Program-made: the position numbers and the translations under genes
Shown: one piece after another, positions 45,982 through 55,751 of the stretch
Layout: every line of letters begins with the position of its first letter
Numbering within the stretch: position 1 is the first letter of the stretch
From: Spiribacter sp. 2438
Lineage (GTDB): Bacteria > Pseudomonadota > Gammaproteobacteria > Nitrococcales > Nitrococcaceae
Length of the DNA stretch: 64,000 nucleotides
Direction of reading: 5' to 3'
NCBI RefSeq assembly: GCF_009676705.1
Contig: NZ_CP046046.1
Coordinates: forward strand, 1,054,001 to 1,118,000
Notes under the pieces: model-generated
What the model was told of the DNA's origin: nothing
Seen by the model: the letters and a program-made list of their open reading frames with translations, nothing else
Database searches by the model: none

Positions 45982-47037
45982 ATGGACGAAACCAATAGCA
46001 ATGACGCAGGAAGCGCCCCCGCGAGAACCCGCCGCAATTCTGGACGGGTGACCATCATCGATGTTGCGGAGCGAGCCAATGTCGCTCCCATTACCGTCTC
46101 CCGTGCCCTCAATGACCCCGGCACCGTCTCACCAAACCTGCGTGCACGCATCGAGGCGGCGGTCGAGGAGCTCGGCTACATGCCCAACCGGCATGCCGGC
46201 AGCCTTGCCTCTGCCATGAGCCCGGTAGTGCCGCTTATCGTCCCATCGCTATCCAATGCGGTGTTTCTGGAGGTGATTCGGGGCGCACAAACCGTCCTCG
46301 AATCGGAAGGATTTCAGCTCCTTCTCGGTAATACTGACTACGATATTGGGCGGGAAGAAAAGCTCATGCAGACCCTGCTTGGCTGGTCGCCCGCCGGAGC
46401 CATCATCTCCGGACTGCGCCACAGCGAGGGGACGCTCAGCATGCTGCGGCGCTGGGGCGGGCCATGCGTGGAGATCATGGAATCCGGAACACCCAACATC
46501 GACATGAACGTGGGGCTCTCCCACGAAGCGGCGGGTGCGGCCATGGCGAGGCATCTCCTCTCACGCGGCTATCGACGCGTCGGTTTCGTCGGCACCAGAC
46601 TCGACCTGGACTACAGAGCGGCAAAGCGCCTGGCGGGATTTGCAGCAACGTTGGATCAGGCGGGCGTGGAACTCGCTTTTGTGGAAAGGTTGGAAAAACC
46701 CTCCACCGTCAGGCTCGGGGGATGGACGCTTAAGCATGTACTGTCGACTTACCCCAATGCCGAAGCGACGTTCTACGCCAATGACGACCTTGCAGTGGGC
46801 GCTATCCTGGAGGCTCAGCGATTGAGTGTCCGCATCCCGGAAGACATGGCAGTCGCCGGCTTCAATGGGTTGACCATCGGCAATGAGGTCACGCCGCGCT
46901 TAACGACCATTGTCTCGCCCCGGCTGACAATGGGGCGGCGAGCCGCGGAGATGCTGGTCGCACGCATTCGGGGAGAGCCGGTACCGCAGCGCATCCGCGA
47001 TATCGGTTTCAGGCTGCTGGCACAGGAAAGCACCTGA
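45982..47037 (+). CDS. LacI-family regulator of the tetronate operon
   Basis: Regulator of 351 residues: HTH near 22-50 (VTIIDVAERANVAPITVSRALN), hinge helix near 65-72, and a periplasmic-binding-like ligand domain to the end. The ligand is probably a tetronate or pathway intermediate (inference). Its own promoter region carries both operators, so autoregulation is likely. The MFS gene follows after 7 bp. Confidence 0.93.
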   Translation: MDETNSNDAGSAPARTRRNSGRVTIIDVAERANVAPITVSRALNDPGTVSPNLRARIEAAVEELGYMPNRHAGSLASAMSPVVPLIVPSLSNAVFLEVIRGAQTVLESEGFQLLLGNTDYDIGREEKLMQTLLGWSPAGAIISGLRHSEGTLSMLRRWGGPCVEIMESGTPNIDMNVGLSHEAAGAAMARHLLSRGYRRVGFVGTRLDLDYRAAKRLAGFAATLDQAGVELAFVERLEKPSTVRLGGWTLKHVLSTYPNAEATFYANDDLAVGAILEAQRLSVRIPEDMAVAGFNGLTIGNEVTPRLTTIVSPRLTMGRRAAEMLVARIRGEPVPQRIRDIGFRLLAQEST

Positions 47038-47044
47038 GTCCCGC

Positions 47045-48274
47045 ATGGCATCTCCAAATACCTCCGTGCATCGGTATGGCGTGGCGGCACCGCTCACACT
47101 CACGCTGACTCATCAGAGCATTGGCTCGTTCTACATCCTGTCGGTTTCAGCCCTGGCGCCGTTTCTCCAGGACATACTTTCCCGCGCTGAGCTCATAATT
47201 GGCCTGTTTCCCTCCCTCGCCTATCTGATCGCCATGGGCAGCAGTCCAATGGCGCATCGGATGTTCAGCCGGTTTGGGCCGCTGGGCACCAGTAACCTGG
47301 CGATACTGGTCGGCCTCGCCGGCTATGCGCTTCTAACGCTGACAACGCCATGGGCTTTTTTCATAGCGGCAATACTGATGGGCATTGCCTACGGCCCACT
47401 CAACCCAACAAGTTCCGTGGTCCTCAATCAAGTCTCGCCGCCGCATCGACGCAACCTGGTTCTCGCCCTCAAACAGAGTGGCGTGCCACTCGGCGGTGCA
47501 CTGGCCGGCACCCTGCTACCCGCGATTGCCCTCTATCTTGGCTATGAGATGGCAATCATCATCACCGCTCTGGTCATCGCCGGGCTACTGATCACGTTCT
47601 GGCCACGATCCCATCGCATCGATGCAGACATCGAAACGACACCCCACCAGACGTCCACACCCGGGGAGCGGGTTTTTCATCGGGGTTGCCTGCTTCTTGC
47701 TTCATCCTCGTTTTGCTACAGCTTCGTACAGCTCGCGCTATCCATGTTCCTGGGGCTGCTGGCATTCCGTCTCGCCGGCATGACACCGGTCGAGGCCGGT
47801 CTCGTCCTGACCGTGTTTCATCTTTCGGGAATGATCGGCCGACCGGGCTGGGGAATGATCGCCGATGCCATTCAGCGCTGGGGCAGCGCGCTGCCCATCG
47901 TGGGCCTGTTCACGGCCACGCTAACGGGCCTGCTGGTTTTGCTAACGACCCTGGCGGATCCCAGTCCGTGGATGTTCTACGCCCTGGCCATCGGCCTTGG
48001 CGCTTGCGCCAGCGGCTGGAACGGGGTGTTTTTTGCCGAACTGGCGCGGGCCGTGCCTGCCCCGGCATTGGGCAGCGTCACGGGCCAGGCACTGAGTATC
48101 ACTTTCGCTGGCGTGGTGGTTGGGCCCAGCGTGGTCGGCTTCCTTCTCTCAAATGCGGCTCCGTCGCTGGTCCTCGCCGGGTTGGCCGGCATCGCAACGA
48201 CGGGCTCGCTCCTGAGCTGGTGTGGTGTGACCGCTTCCCGCCGGATCATGAATACAAGCAGTATCAACGAATAA
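47045..48274 (+). CDS. MFS transporter
   Basis: Twelve-helix major facilitator protein, 409 residues, with no signal peptide. The PxSSxxLNQ segment (NPTSSVVLNQVSPPHRRNLVLALKQSG) marks helices 4-5. Co-transcribed with the LacI regulator; probably a second uptake or export route for tetronates or related acids (inference). The last 11 bp overlap the 3' end of convergent rlmKL. Confidence 0.87.
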   Translation: MASPNTSVHRYGVAAPLTLTLTHQSIGSFYILSVSALAPFLQDILSRAELIIGLFPSLAYLIAMGSSPMAHRMFSRFGPLGTSNLAILVGLAGYALLTLTTPWAFFIAAILMGIAYGPLNPTSSVVLNQVSPPHRRNLVLALKQSGVPLGGALAGTLLPAIALYLGYEMAIIITALVIAGLLITFWPRSHRIDADIETTPHQTSTPGERVFHRGCLLLASSSFCYSFVQLALSMFLGLLAFRLAGMTPVEAGLVLTVFHLSGMIGRPGWGMIADAIQRWGSALPIVGLFTATLTGLLVLLTTLADPSPWMFYALAIGLGACASGWNGVFFAELARAVPAPALGSVTGQALSITFAGVVVGPSVVGFLLSNAAPSLVLAGLAGIATTGSLLSWCGVTASRRIMNTSSINE

Positions 48275-50360
48275 ACCAACACCCGCGCACCCAGGTGCGG
48301 CGCTGAAAGTCTTTCGGGATGGACCATGCGGTGCGGTCTTCGATGCCGAACTGCGCCTCCAGCGCCGGGTCGAGCTTGAAGCCTTTGCGGTTGGTGGAAA
48401 AGATCAGCAGGCCGTCCCGACTCAAACAGGACGCCGCGGCCTGTATGAGTGCGACGTGATCGCGCTGGATGTCCAACTGACCGGCCATGCGCTTTGAGCT
48501 GGAAAAACTCGGTGGGTCTAAAAAGATCAGGTCATACCGCTGATCACAGCGCTGCAGCCAGCCCATCACATCCTCTTGAACCAGCGCATGCACGGGGCTG
48601 TTGAGTTGATTGCGATTGAGGTTTTGCTGCAACCAGGCGAGATAGGTCTTTGATAAATCCACACTGGTGGTGCTGGCCGCGCCGCCCAGTCCCGCATGCA
48701 CCGTGGCGGCCCCCGTGTAGGCGTACAAGTTCAGAAAGTGCTGATCCCTGGCCTGCTCACCAATCCACTGGCGCACCGGCCGATGATCCAAAAACAAGCC
48801 CGTGTCCAGGTGATCGGTGAGGTTGACGAGCAAGCGGCAGGGCCCTTCCTGTACCTCTAAATACTGACGTTTTTCCGCCAGGCGCTGATACTGCTGCTCG
48901 CCGCGCTGGCGCTGCCGGACTTTATAAACGAGCTTTGAAGGTGACGTGTCGAGGGCGCCGGGCAACACACTCAAAGCGGCGCGCAAGCGGGCCTGCGCTT
49001 TGCCGGCGTCCACCGTGGCGGGGGCGGCATACTCCTGGACGTGTAACCACCGGCCGTCCTGGCTGTTGTAGACATCCACCGCCAGGGCGTACTCGGGGAT
49101 GTCCGCGTCATAGACCCGATAGGCCTTGATATCTTCCCGCGTCAGCCATTTCTTTAATTGCCGCTGGTTTTTGTGCAACCGGTTGACCAGGTCTTGCGCG
49201 GGGTTTGCGTCTCCGCCACCGGCTTGCAGCTCGAAGCGCTCGAGGCGGCACTCAATGGGCCCGTTGAACACCTGCCAACTGCGCTCCGGTTTAAGACCCA
49301 GCGCACAGCCCGAGCCGTTGAGCACCATCGCCCGCCAACCCGCAAACCGCGTCTTCAGGGTCTGGCCCAGGCTCAGGTACAACGGCACCAATTCATGTTG
49401 CTCGGCCAGGCGCTGGCCGTAAGGTGGATTGGTGATGACCAATCCGCTTGGCCGCTCGGCGGGCCGTTGCAGCTGGCCCAGCTCGGCGCACTCCACCGGC
49501 ACCCCATCCGCCAGACCTGCCCGGCGCAGGTGATCGCGGCTGGCGGCGACCGCCTCCCCATCCTGATCAAACCCAAGGATGGTCGGGAGGTTTTCCGCAC
49601 CGCGCTCCTGGCGCTCCAGCGCTTCGTCGATCAGGGGTTTCCACAGGGCATCATCGTGGCCCCGCCAGTGATGAAAACCAAAGCGTGTGCGCAACAGACC
49701 CGGCGCGGTGTCGGTCGCCATCCACGCCGCCTCGATCAACAGCGTTCCCGACCCACACATGGGGTCAATCAACGCCCCGCCTTGGGCGGCCAGTGCGGGC
49801 CAGTCGCCGCGCAACAGCATGGCCGCCGCCACGTTCTCTTTTAACGGCGCCCTTCTGCCCTCGCGCCGATAGCCGCGCTGGTGCAGGCTCTCGCCCGATA
49901 AATCAATCGCCACCGTCACCGCCGCTTCCATCATGTGGACGTTCACCCGCACATCGGGCTGATCGGTGTCCACGGTCGGCCGCGCGCCACTGGCATCCCG
50001 CAGCTGATCGACGATGGCATCCTTAACGCGCTGCTGGGCAAATCGGCTATGGGCGATGCGCGCCCGCACCCCGGTGAAGTCCACCGCCAGTGTGTTCTCC
50101 ACCCCCAGATGCGGCGACCAGTCGATGCCCTGCACCCCGGTATACAGGGCCTGTTCGTCCTGGGCCTCAAAGTGGGCGATGGGCAGGAGGATGCGGTTGG
50201 CGAGCCGGGACCACAAACACGCCCGGTAGGCACCCGCCAGCGGTTCGGTAAAGGCGACCCCGCCACGCTGCACCCGCGCGCTGGCCAAGCCAAGGTCACG
50301 CAGCTCCGCGGCCAGCAGCTCTTCGAACCCGCGCGGGGCGGTGGCAAAAAATTCAGTCAT
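48264..50360 (-). CDS. rlmL: Bifunctional 23S rRNA methyltransferase RlmKL
   Basis: Modifies 23S rRNA at G2445 (m2G) and G2069 (m7G). 698 residues: THUMP domain (about 50-150), RlmL catalytic domain (DPMCGSGTLLIEAA near 190 and ITNPPYGQRL near 300), and RlmK domain (about 400-698; LNLYAYTGAATVHAG and FLDPPSFSSSKRM). The fused form is typical of Gammaproteobacteria. ATG 50360 is used; the extra upstream frame overlaps vapC. Confidence 0.95.
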   Translation of the reverse strand: MTEFFATAPRGFEELLAAELRDLGLASARVQRGGVAFTEPLAGAYRACLWSRLANRILLPIAHFEAQDEQALYTGVQGIDWSPHLGVENTLAVDFTGVRARIAHSRFAQQRVKDAIVDQLRDASGARPTVDTDQPDVRVNVHMMEAAVTVAIDLSGESLHQRGYRREGRRAPLKENVAAAMLLRGDWPALAAQGGALIDPMCGSGTLLIEAAWMATDTAPGLLRTRFGFHHWRGHDDALWKPLIDEALERQERGAENLPTILGFDQDGEAVAASRDHLRRAGLADGVPVECAELGQLQRPAERPSGLVITNPPYGQRLAEQHELVPLYLSLGQTLKTRFAGWRAMVLNGSGCALGLKPERSWQVFNGPIECRLERFELQAGGGDANPAQDLVNRLHKNQRQLKKWLTREDIKAYRVYDADIPEYALAVDVYNSQDGRWLHVQEYAAPATVDAGKAQARLRAALSVLPGALDTSPSKLVYKVRQRQRGEQQYQRLAEKRQYLEVQEGPCRLLVNLTDHLDTGLFLDHRPVRQWIGEQARDQHFLNLYAYTGAATVHAGLGGAASTTSVDLSKTYLAWLQQNLNRNQLNSPVHALVQEDVMGWLQRCDQRYDLIFLDPPSFSSSKRMAGQLDIQRDHVALIQAAASCLSRDGLLIFSTNRKGFKLDPALEAQFGIEDRTAWSIPKDFQRRTWVRGCWFIR

Positions 50361-50370
50361 TGGTGTATTG

Positions 50371-50847
50371 CTACCCGTACAGAGCCGGGAGTTCACGAGC
50401 CCCGCCAGCGGCCTGAATAAAAGGATCGACCACCCTGACGCTGCCGTAATACCGGCCATGCTGAAAGTCCTCTGAGAGGATTTCGGGGATGCCATTGACC
50501 TCAGCATAGGCCCACAGATGGGCATCAAACCAAGACAGGCCATAGACCTCAGCCCCGCGCAGTGCAGTTTGCAGGACGAGCGCATCCGGATAGAGCACAT
50601 CAAACTGCTGCATCATTGCCTCGGCTTCGATCAGGGCTTCTCTTCTGATAAGAAGTGGCTCCCCCGCAAGTGCGCAGCGAGGCCGGGTGACGGCTGCGAC
50701 AAACTCAATAATCGCTTGATGCGGCAAAAGTGTGGGTTCACCTGCCTGCAGACGTTGAGCCAGTAGCTCTGTTGCCAGACGTTGCTTTGTCGGGTCGACT
50801 GGATCGAATCGATAGACCAGTATGTTGGTATCAATCAGCACGGACAC
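50371..50847 (-). CDS. PIN-domain toxin, VapC-type
   Basis: RNase-like PIN protein of 158 residues: acidic residues in LIDTNILVYRFD (D6), IEFVAAV (E48 region) and SWFDAHLWAYA (D108) give the metal site. Overlaps the upstream antitoxin gene by 17 bp, the usual toxin-antitoxin arrangement. Confidence 0.85.
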   Translation of the reverse strand: MSVLIDTNILVYRFDPVDPTKQRLATELLAQRLQAGEPTLLPHQAIIEFVAAVTRPRCALAGEPLLIRREALIEAEAMMQQFDVLYPDALVLQTALRGAEVYGLSWFDAHLWAYAEVNGIPEILSEDFQHGRYYGSVRVVDPFIQAAGGARELPALYG

Positions 50848-51136
50848 GTTCGTAAAGCGCCTCCCGCGTCCACTCTCGATCTGGAGACGTGCTGCGACTA
50901 TTCACCTTCATTGAGCGCTCCCGGGCCTGCTGCCGACGAGTCGCCTCCTCAAAAAGTCGCAACCGCTCTGCGGGTGACTTCGCCCTACCACCAGGTCTGC
51001 TGATTGCGTCTTTGGGCCGGATCCGAATCACATCTCCGGCAGACTCAAAATCAATCTGATCACCCGGATGGATTCCATGCGCATCCGCGATTTTCTTGGG
51101 CAGGGTAACCTGTAATTTGCTAGTAACTTTGGGCAT
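50831..51136 (-). CDS. AbrB/MazE-type antitoxin
   Basis: DNA-binding antitoxin, 101 residues: swapped-hairpin AbrB domain at residues 1-45 (KVTSKLQVTLPKKIADAHGI) and a charged C-terminus expected to wrap the toxin. First gene of the toxin-antitoxin pair. Confidence 0.85.
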   Translation of the reverse strand: MPKVTSKLQVTLPKKIADAHGIHPGDQIDFESAGDVIRIRPKDAISRPGGRAKSPAERLRLFEEATRRQQARERSMKVNSRSTSPDREWTREALYERVRAD

Positions 51137-51190
51137 GAGTAAAGCTTACCAAGGAATCTCTCCTTACTCAATCCTTACTAACATCCGCGA

Positions 51191-51679
51191 TCAAAAAGGT
51201 AATAAGTCGACCATGAACATTCCGCTACGCGGCAGCCAGCGGATGTTGAACCCGGCGGCGGCCAGAATCGGGTTCATCGCATCACCCAAGGCACCCTTGA
51301 GGAAGTTCCGGCGCATGCGGCGGCCGGCTTTCAAGTGGCCGATGCTCGGCTCCACTGCCTGGCGGCGCTTGAGCAGCCGCTTCTCCGCTTTGCTCATACG
51401 CTTTGGCTTGCCGCGGTGGAGGATGCGGATGCCGTCAACTTCCCGGCCGCGGTAACCCAGGCCCACCAAGGCGGTTTTCACTGGCGTGTCCGTGAGGATC
51501 GCCGTCTGCTCGAGCTGCTCGGCCAGCGTATCGCCGTCGTAGGGGTTACCGGGGAAGGATCGGGCGCCAACGATAAGGCCTTTTTGCGCGGTGACGGCGA
51601 AGCTCGCCTTCACGCCGAACTCATAGGGCTGCCGGGCCTTGCCCTTGCTGATGCACTCAACCTCCGGCGGACTTCCGGC
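51191..51679 (-). pseudogene. IS5-family transposase C-terminal remnant
   Basis: About 160 residues remain, from VECISKGKARQPYEFGVKAS through GARSFPGNPYDGDTLAEQLEQ to the C-terminal VEPSIGHLKAGRRMRRN, the DDE glutamate region. The N-terminal half with the first catalytic aspartates is missing, and no start codon belongs to it. Terminal inverted repeats were not identified. Confidence 0.8.
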
Positions 51680-51706
51680 GACAGATAACCAGCGAAGTGT
51701 CTATTT

Positions 51707-51904
51707 TCAAAACTGTCCGCTTGACGGGGGAGCTGACGCATACTCTTCCGCGATGCCAATCTGATCCGGGGACAGTCGGACCAACTGACCATCACGCCAG
51801 ACCACGGCATACTGTCCAAGCCGGCGCTTGCGCTCCAGGGCGTTGGCGACCGCCTTCTTAAGGGCTTCCAGCGCCTGTTGTTCGTACTGGCGATCTTCCA
51901 TCAT
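51707..51904 (-). CDS. Small conserved hypothetical protein
   Basis: 65 residues, charged and helical at the start (EQQALEALKKAVANALERKRRLGQ) with a short beta-like part (YAVVWRDGQLVRL). GGAG precedes the ATG. The tail after EEYA may be altered, because the IS5 remnant ends about 30 bp downstream. Function unknown. Confidence 0.5.
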   Translation of the reverse strand: MMEDRQYEQQALEALKKAVANALERKRRLGQYAVVWRDGQLVRLSPDQIGIAEEYASAPPSSGQF

Positions 51905-51946
51905 GCAGTCCTCTCCAGCATACCGACGGCGGGCTCGCGGCCCCTT

Positions 51947-52459
51947 TTAACGACTCGCCAGCGCCCTCGCCTCTGCCTCGCGGATAACCGTTGCATCCTT
52001 CGCGGCGTCGGTGCACAGATAGGCCGGATCGACGGTGATTCCCACCCGCGGCAAATCCAGGCGATCAGCATCCCAGCAGGTCGCAATCGTGGCATCGGCA
52101 TGCGTGCGCTCGACGGTATGGCCGCGACAGGCAATCACCAACAGATCGACCTCTGCATCACTGGCCGGCAGCAGACCCTCCGCGTGGTAAGTCAGCGCGA
52201 GCTCAGCGCCCTTCGGCCCGTGTTCGATATCCCAGCCATCATTCTCACGGCAGCTGTCGTGGAAAAAGGCAAACAGCTCGATAACCCGGCGGTTGGCACC
52301 CGTGGTCTCAGCCAACAACAGGCCGTTGTGGCTTACCCGCTGCCAGTGCTCGGGCCCATGGGGACTGTGCGCCGGCAGCAAGAAACAGCCCGTGGTGTAA
52401 TCAAGAACAGCCTGGCGCTCTTCGGCAGAGAGCACCTCAGCCATGGTCGGTAGGTTCAC
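51947..52459 (-). CDS. HD-domain phosphohydrolase-like protein
   Basis: Protein of 170 residues with the HD pattern: H in HGPEHWQRV, the HD pair in FAFFHDSC, and a further H in DIEHGPKG. Substrate unknown. GTG 52459 (GGAG upstream) overlaps the YjbQ stop; ATG 52444 is an alternative. Confidence 0.75.
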   Translation of the reverse strand: MNLPTMAEVLSAEERQAVLDYTTGCFLLPAHSPHGPEHWQRVSHNGLLLAETTGANRRVIELFAFFHDSCRENDGWDIEHGPKGAELALTYHAEGLLPASDAEVDLLVIACRGHTVERTHADATIATCWDADRLDLPRVGITVDPAYLCTDAAKDATVIREAEARALASR

Positions 52460-52878
52460 TGACTGTCTCCCTGCAATGTGATGACCAATGTCCGTGGCCC
52501 ACCGCGGTCACGGTGTTCACAAAAGTAAATGCCCTGCCAGGTGCCGAGGTTGAGTCGCCCCTCGGTGATCGGGATTTGCACGCTCGCGCCCATCAGGCTC
52601 GCCTTGATGTGGGCGGGCATGTCATCCGGGCCCTCGATGGTGTGGGTATAGCCATCGGGGCCCTCGGGCACCAGGCGGTTCATGCTGGTCTCGTAATCCA
52701 CGCGGACCGACGGATCGGCATTTTCATTGATCGTGAGCGACGCCGAGGTATGCCGCATGAACACATGCAATAGGCCGACGCGAATCTCGGCGATCTCGGG
52801 CATCGCCTCCCGCACGGCGTCGGTCACCAGATGAAAGCCCCGCGGCCGGTTAAGCTCGATTTCCCGCTGAATCCACAT
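52456..52878 (-). CDS. yjbQ: YjbQ family protein (UPF0047)
   Basis: 140 residues with the family signature RHTSASLTINENAD near 47-60 and the C-terminal IYFCEHRDRGG. Members show weak thiamine-phosphate-synthase-like activity; the physiological role is unsettled. Coupled to the HD gene. Confidence 0.9.
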   Translation of the reverse strand: MWIQREIELNRPRGFHLVTDAVREAMPEIAEIRVGLLHVFMRHTSASLTINENADPSVRVDYETSMNRLVPEGPDGYTHTIEGPDDMPAHIKASLMGASVQIPITEGRLNLGTWQGIYFCEHRDRGGPRTLVITLQGDSQ

Positions 52879-52932
52879 AGCGCTTACGATACAAGATCAG
52901 TCGGATGTTCCGTCAGCAAACCGGAAAGGTGA

Positions 52933-53484
52933 ATGAAACGGTTTTCGATAATCCTTGGCCTGATCCTGCTCACCACGAGCGCCTTCGCCCAGAACGATCC
53001 GGTCACGGCCCTACGCGATGACGGCCATGTCCTGATGCTGCGCCATGCCATCGCCCCGGGCTTTGGCGACCCGGCCGAGTTCGATATCAATGACTGCTCA
53101 ACGCAACGCAACCTCTCCGAGGAGGGCCGGGCACAGGCCCGGTCGATTGGCGAGCGCCTGCGCGGCGAGGGCTTGGGTGACATAACGGTGTACACCAGCG
53201 CGTGGTGCCGTTGCCGGGAGACCGCGGCCGAGATGGATCTGACCGAGGCCAAGGCCCACCCAGGGCTGAGTAGTTTTTTTCAGGACCGCGAGGGGCGCGA
53301 TGAGATCATCGCAGAATTACGGGATTTGCTCTCTGAACTCGCCGATGGCCCGCCCGCGGTGCTTGTCACCCACCAGGTGAATATCCGCGCGATCGCCGGC
53401 CAGGGCGTGCGATCCGGCGAGGGGCTGATCGTAAAGCCCGATGACGAGGGCTCAGTCCGCATCGTCGGATCGCTCCGGCCGTGA
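52933..53484 (+). CDS. Periplasmic histidine phosphatase family protein
   Basis: 183 residues with a cleavable signal peptide (MKRFSIILGLILLTTSAFA). The phosphatase motif LMLRHAIAPG has RHA in place of the usual RHG; the second histidine is in VLVTHQVNI. Phosphate acceptor His and Arg are retained. Confidence 0.85.
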   Translation: MKRFSIILGLILLTTSAFAQNDPVTALRDDGHVLMLRHAIAPGFGDPAEFDINDCSTQRNLSEEGRAQARSIGERLRGEGLGDITVYTSAWCRCRETAAEMDLTEAKAHPGLSSFFQDREGRDEIIAELRDLLSELADGPPAVLVTHQVNIRAIAGQGVRSGEGLIVKPDDEGSVRIVGSLRP

Positions 53485-53779
53485 AACCTAACCAACCGTG
53501 GCGATGAATTCGCCAAGCACCCGCAGATCGCCCAGGTCATCGGTATCACTCAGGACCATGTCCGCGTAACCGGGTGCGGTGGTCGGCCCGGTGGGTGGCC
53601 CTGGGCGCGCGGATGATGTCCCGGGTCTGGTTGGTGCCGGCCTTCTGGTGTTGAGAGCGCTCCTTGATGCGATGACCCGCGTCCACCACCAGCGCCGGCG
53701 CTTGAGGCAGAACCAGCAGATTGCGGAGTGGATGGGGTTGGGGTGAGTCGGGGTCGGTCGACTTGGAGCACCGAACGGC
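53485..53779. other. Intergenic stretch without a recognised gene
   Basis: About 295 bp between the phosphatase gene and the HNH gene. Frames on the minus strand are open (a 128-codon frame ends at 53488) but none has a recognisable domain or consistent start, so degraded coding sequence is possible. No repeat or RNA structure was seen. Confidence 0.3.
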
Positions 53780-54700
53780 TTACGACACCTTCCGGTAAAC
53801 CTCGAACCGGGCCGCCAGCCGCTCCCGGTCCGGATAATCCCGCTTGCGGTTCGGCAGGTGCAGCAGTTGGCCATCGCTCTGCTTCAGGGCCTCCAGGGTT
53901 GGGCCGTCGTTCTGAGCCATCAGCGCATCGGACACATGCAGCCGATAATCCGGATCGATGCCAATCATATGGCCATCAAATGCCGCATGATGGACCTTTG
54001 ATAGCGGCAAGCCGTTGACCACCTCTGGCTGCCCGAGGCGCTCATCGCGATCGGCAACGATGTGAGCGGCGTCCAATAAACGCTCCTCCGGCAGGTTAGA
54101 AATGGCGCAGCGATAGTCATAGGCCGAGAGCACTGCCTCACGAAACTGCGATTGGTGCAGGCGCTGTTTGACCTGACGAAGCGTGTAGCGGCGCTCAATG
54201 GCGTCATTGGGCTGCGATGCGGTCACACTGGGTTCCTCGCCGAAGGTCACTGAGACAGACAGGGAATTGGGGTCCCAGTCGGCAATAAATGCGGGCATCA
54301 CCGCCTGGAATCGTCCGGGCGCGACACCGAGGAAATAGATGAACGGGGTACCGGCTTCCCACGCCTCGCGTAGCCAAATGTTGTTCCGGGCGTCGGGCTT
54401 GTCGCCCATAAAGGCATAATCGACGCACTCGTCACCGGCGTAAATCTGGTCATGAACCTGGCGCTGGTCGTCATACCAGACCTTTGCGCCCTTGCGAGGA
54501 ATCACCGTGCGGATCGACAGCAGATAGCGCATTTGCCGAGGCTTGAAGATGCCCTGCTGCGGATTGACCAGCGGGATGCGCTGACCCTCAAACTGAAAAC
54601 CATCGCGGATGATGCGGGAGCTCAGCACCCCGTGCTGTGCCGTTAGGGCGGCGACGTGGGCGAAGGCGGCGGCGCGGAAGTCCTCGTCAGATGAATCCAT
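53780..54700 (-). CDS. HNH endonuclease family protein
   Basis: 306 residues. The C-terminal HNH/zinc region (YDYRCAISNLPE, then LLDAAHIV, NGLPLSKVHHAAFD) matches restriction-type HNH nucleases with an N-terminal recognition domain of unknown fold (about 1-190). Probably degrades modified or foreign DNA (inference). Next to a DUF45 gene and near a DUF262 gene. Confidence 0.8.
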   Translation of the reverse strand: MDSSDEDFRAAAFAHVAALTAQHGVLSSRIIRDGFQFEGQRIPLVNPQQGIFKPRQMRYLLSIRTVIPRKGAKVWYDDQRQVHDQIYAGDECVDYAFMGDKPDARNNIWLREAWEAGTPFIYFLGVAPGRFQAVMPAFIADWDPNSLSVSVTFGEEPSVTASQPNDAIERRYTLRQVKQRLHQSQFREAVLSAYDYRCAISNLPEERLLDAAHIVADRDERLGQPEVVNGLPLSKVHHAAFDGHMIGIDPDYRLHVSDALMAQNDGPTLEALKQSDGQLLHLPNRKRDYPDRERLAARFEVYRKVS

Positions 54701-54739
54701 AGATCAAACTCCCGTCTTCGACGTCGGGATCATCACCGC

Positions 54740-55468
54740 TCAATCAGCCAAGCCTTCATCGGCCAGCGGCATGTCGTTGAGCTCATCTCTGCGCAGGCGC
54801 CAATCCGGCAGGTACTGGTCCATGAAACCCCTGAACCGGGCGTTATGACGGCGCTCAAGCAGATGCACCATTTCGTGCACCAGCACATACTCCAGGCACC
54901 TCAGGGGCTTCTTCGCGAGCTCCAGATTCAGCCAAATGCGCTTCGCCTGGATGTTACAACTGCCCCAAAGCGTCCTCATTCGTTTGATGCGGCATTCGTT
55001 GACCTCGACCCCCATTACCGGCGCCCACAAAGAGATAAGGCCAGGAATGTGGGTCTTAAGCTGCTGTCGGTACCAACGCTCCAGCACCTTTTCCCGAGCC
55101 AGCCGATCGGCACCGGGCCGGACCCGCAGTTGGAGCGTGCCTTTGTCGACCACCCGCACTCCCGGATGGCCGGGCCGCTCCACAACGTCCAAGCGGTAGC
55201 GGGTCCCGCTGTAGTAATGGCTTTCTCCAGTGACCATTTCCCGAGTGGACTCGCGCTTCTGGCGCGCAAAACTTCGCTGCTGCCGGTAAATCCAGCTCAG
55301 CCGAGAGACGATCGCCAGCCGCACCGACTCATCGTCCAGATGCACCGGTGCGGAGACGCGAACGGCGCCGTTGGGTGGATAAACGCCGATATGCAGGTTT
55401 TTGATCGCCTTGCGGCGAACCTCCACGGGGATGCCACTGACCTCAATATGACGGCACTCAATAGTCAC
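54740..55468 (-). CDS. DUF45 (YgjP/SprT-like) metal-dependent hydrolase
   Basis: 242 residues with the zinc motif HEMVHLLERRHN near 200-211, typical of M48-like DUF45 proteins, often found in restriction islands. GTG start. Transcribed in the same direction as the HNH gene and 39 bp upstream of it. Confidence 0.87.
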   Translation of the reverse strand: MTIECRHIEVSGIPVEVRRKAIKNLHIGVYPPNGAVRVSAPVHLDDESVRLAIVSRLSWIYRQQRSFARQKRESTREMVTGESHYYSGTRYRLDVVERPGHPGVRVVDKGTLQLRVRPGADRLAREKVLERWYRQQLKTHIPGLISLWAPVMGVEVNECRIKRMRTLWGSCNIQAKRIWLNLELAKKPLRCLEYVLVHEMVHLLERRHNARFRGFMDQYLPDWRLRRDELNDMPLADEGLAD

Positions 55469-55547
55469 TCTGATTCCTCACCAACTCCATGATCTTTCCC
55501 ACTGGCATTGTACAACTGGGTAACTTAGCGGGGCGGGAACTGAGCCA

Positions 55548-55721
55548 TGGCAACAGCAGCCGACGGTCTTTCCAATCCGCAAAAAGGCCCGGTACTGCGA
55601 GGCGTTTCCTGCCGAGGCTTTTGCAATCGCCGAGCGCGCCGGTGTCAGCACCGCGCCTGCGGAACTCGATCGTGCATCAGGAGTTAGGCTCGGGCGTAGG
55701 AACAAAGCTCATCTTTCATGA
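55548..55721 (+). pseudogene. IS3-family OrfA remnant
   Basis: A 57-codon frame. ARYCEAFPAEAFAIAERAGVS resembles the IS3 OrfA helix-turn-helix start (RYSEAFKAEALALAERVGVS). It ends after an unrelated tail. OrfB and inverted repeats are absent, so it is a fragment left by an old insertion, at the edge of the TTT/GGT block. Confidence 0.55.
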
Positions 55722-55751
55722 AATTTGCCCACAAAATAAACGGCGATTCAC

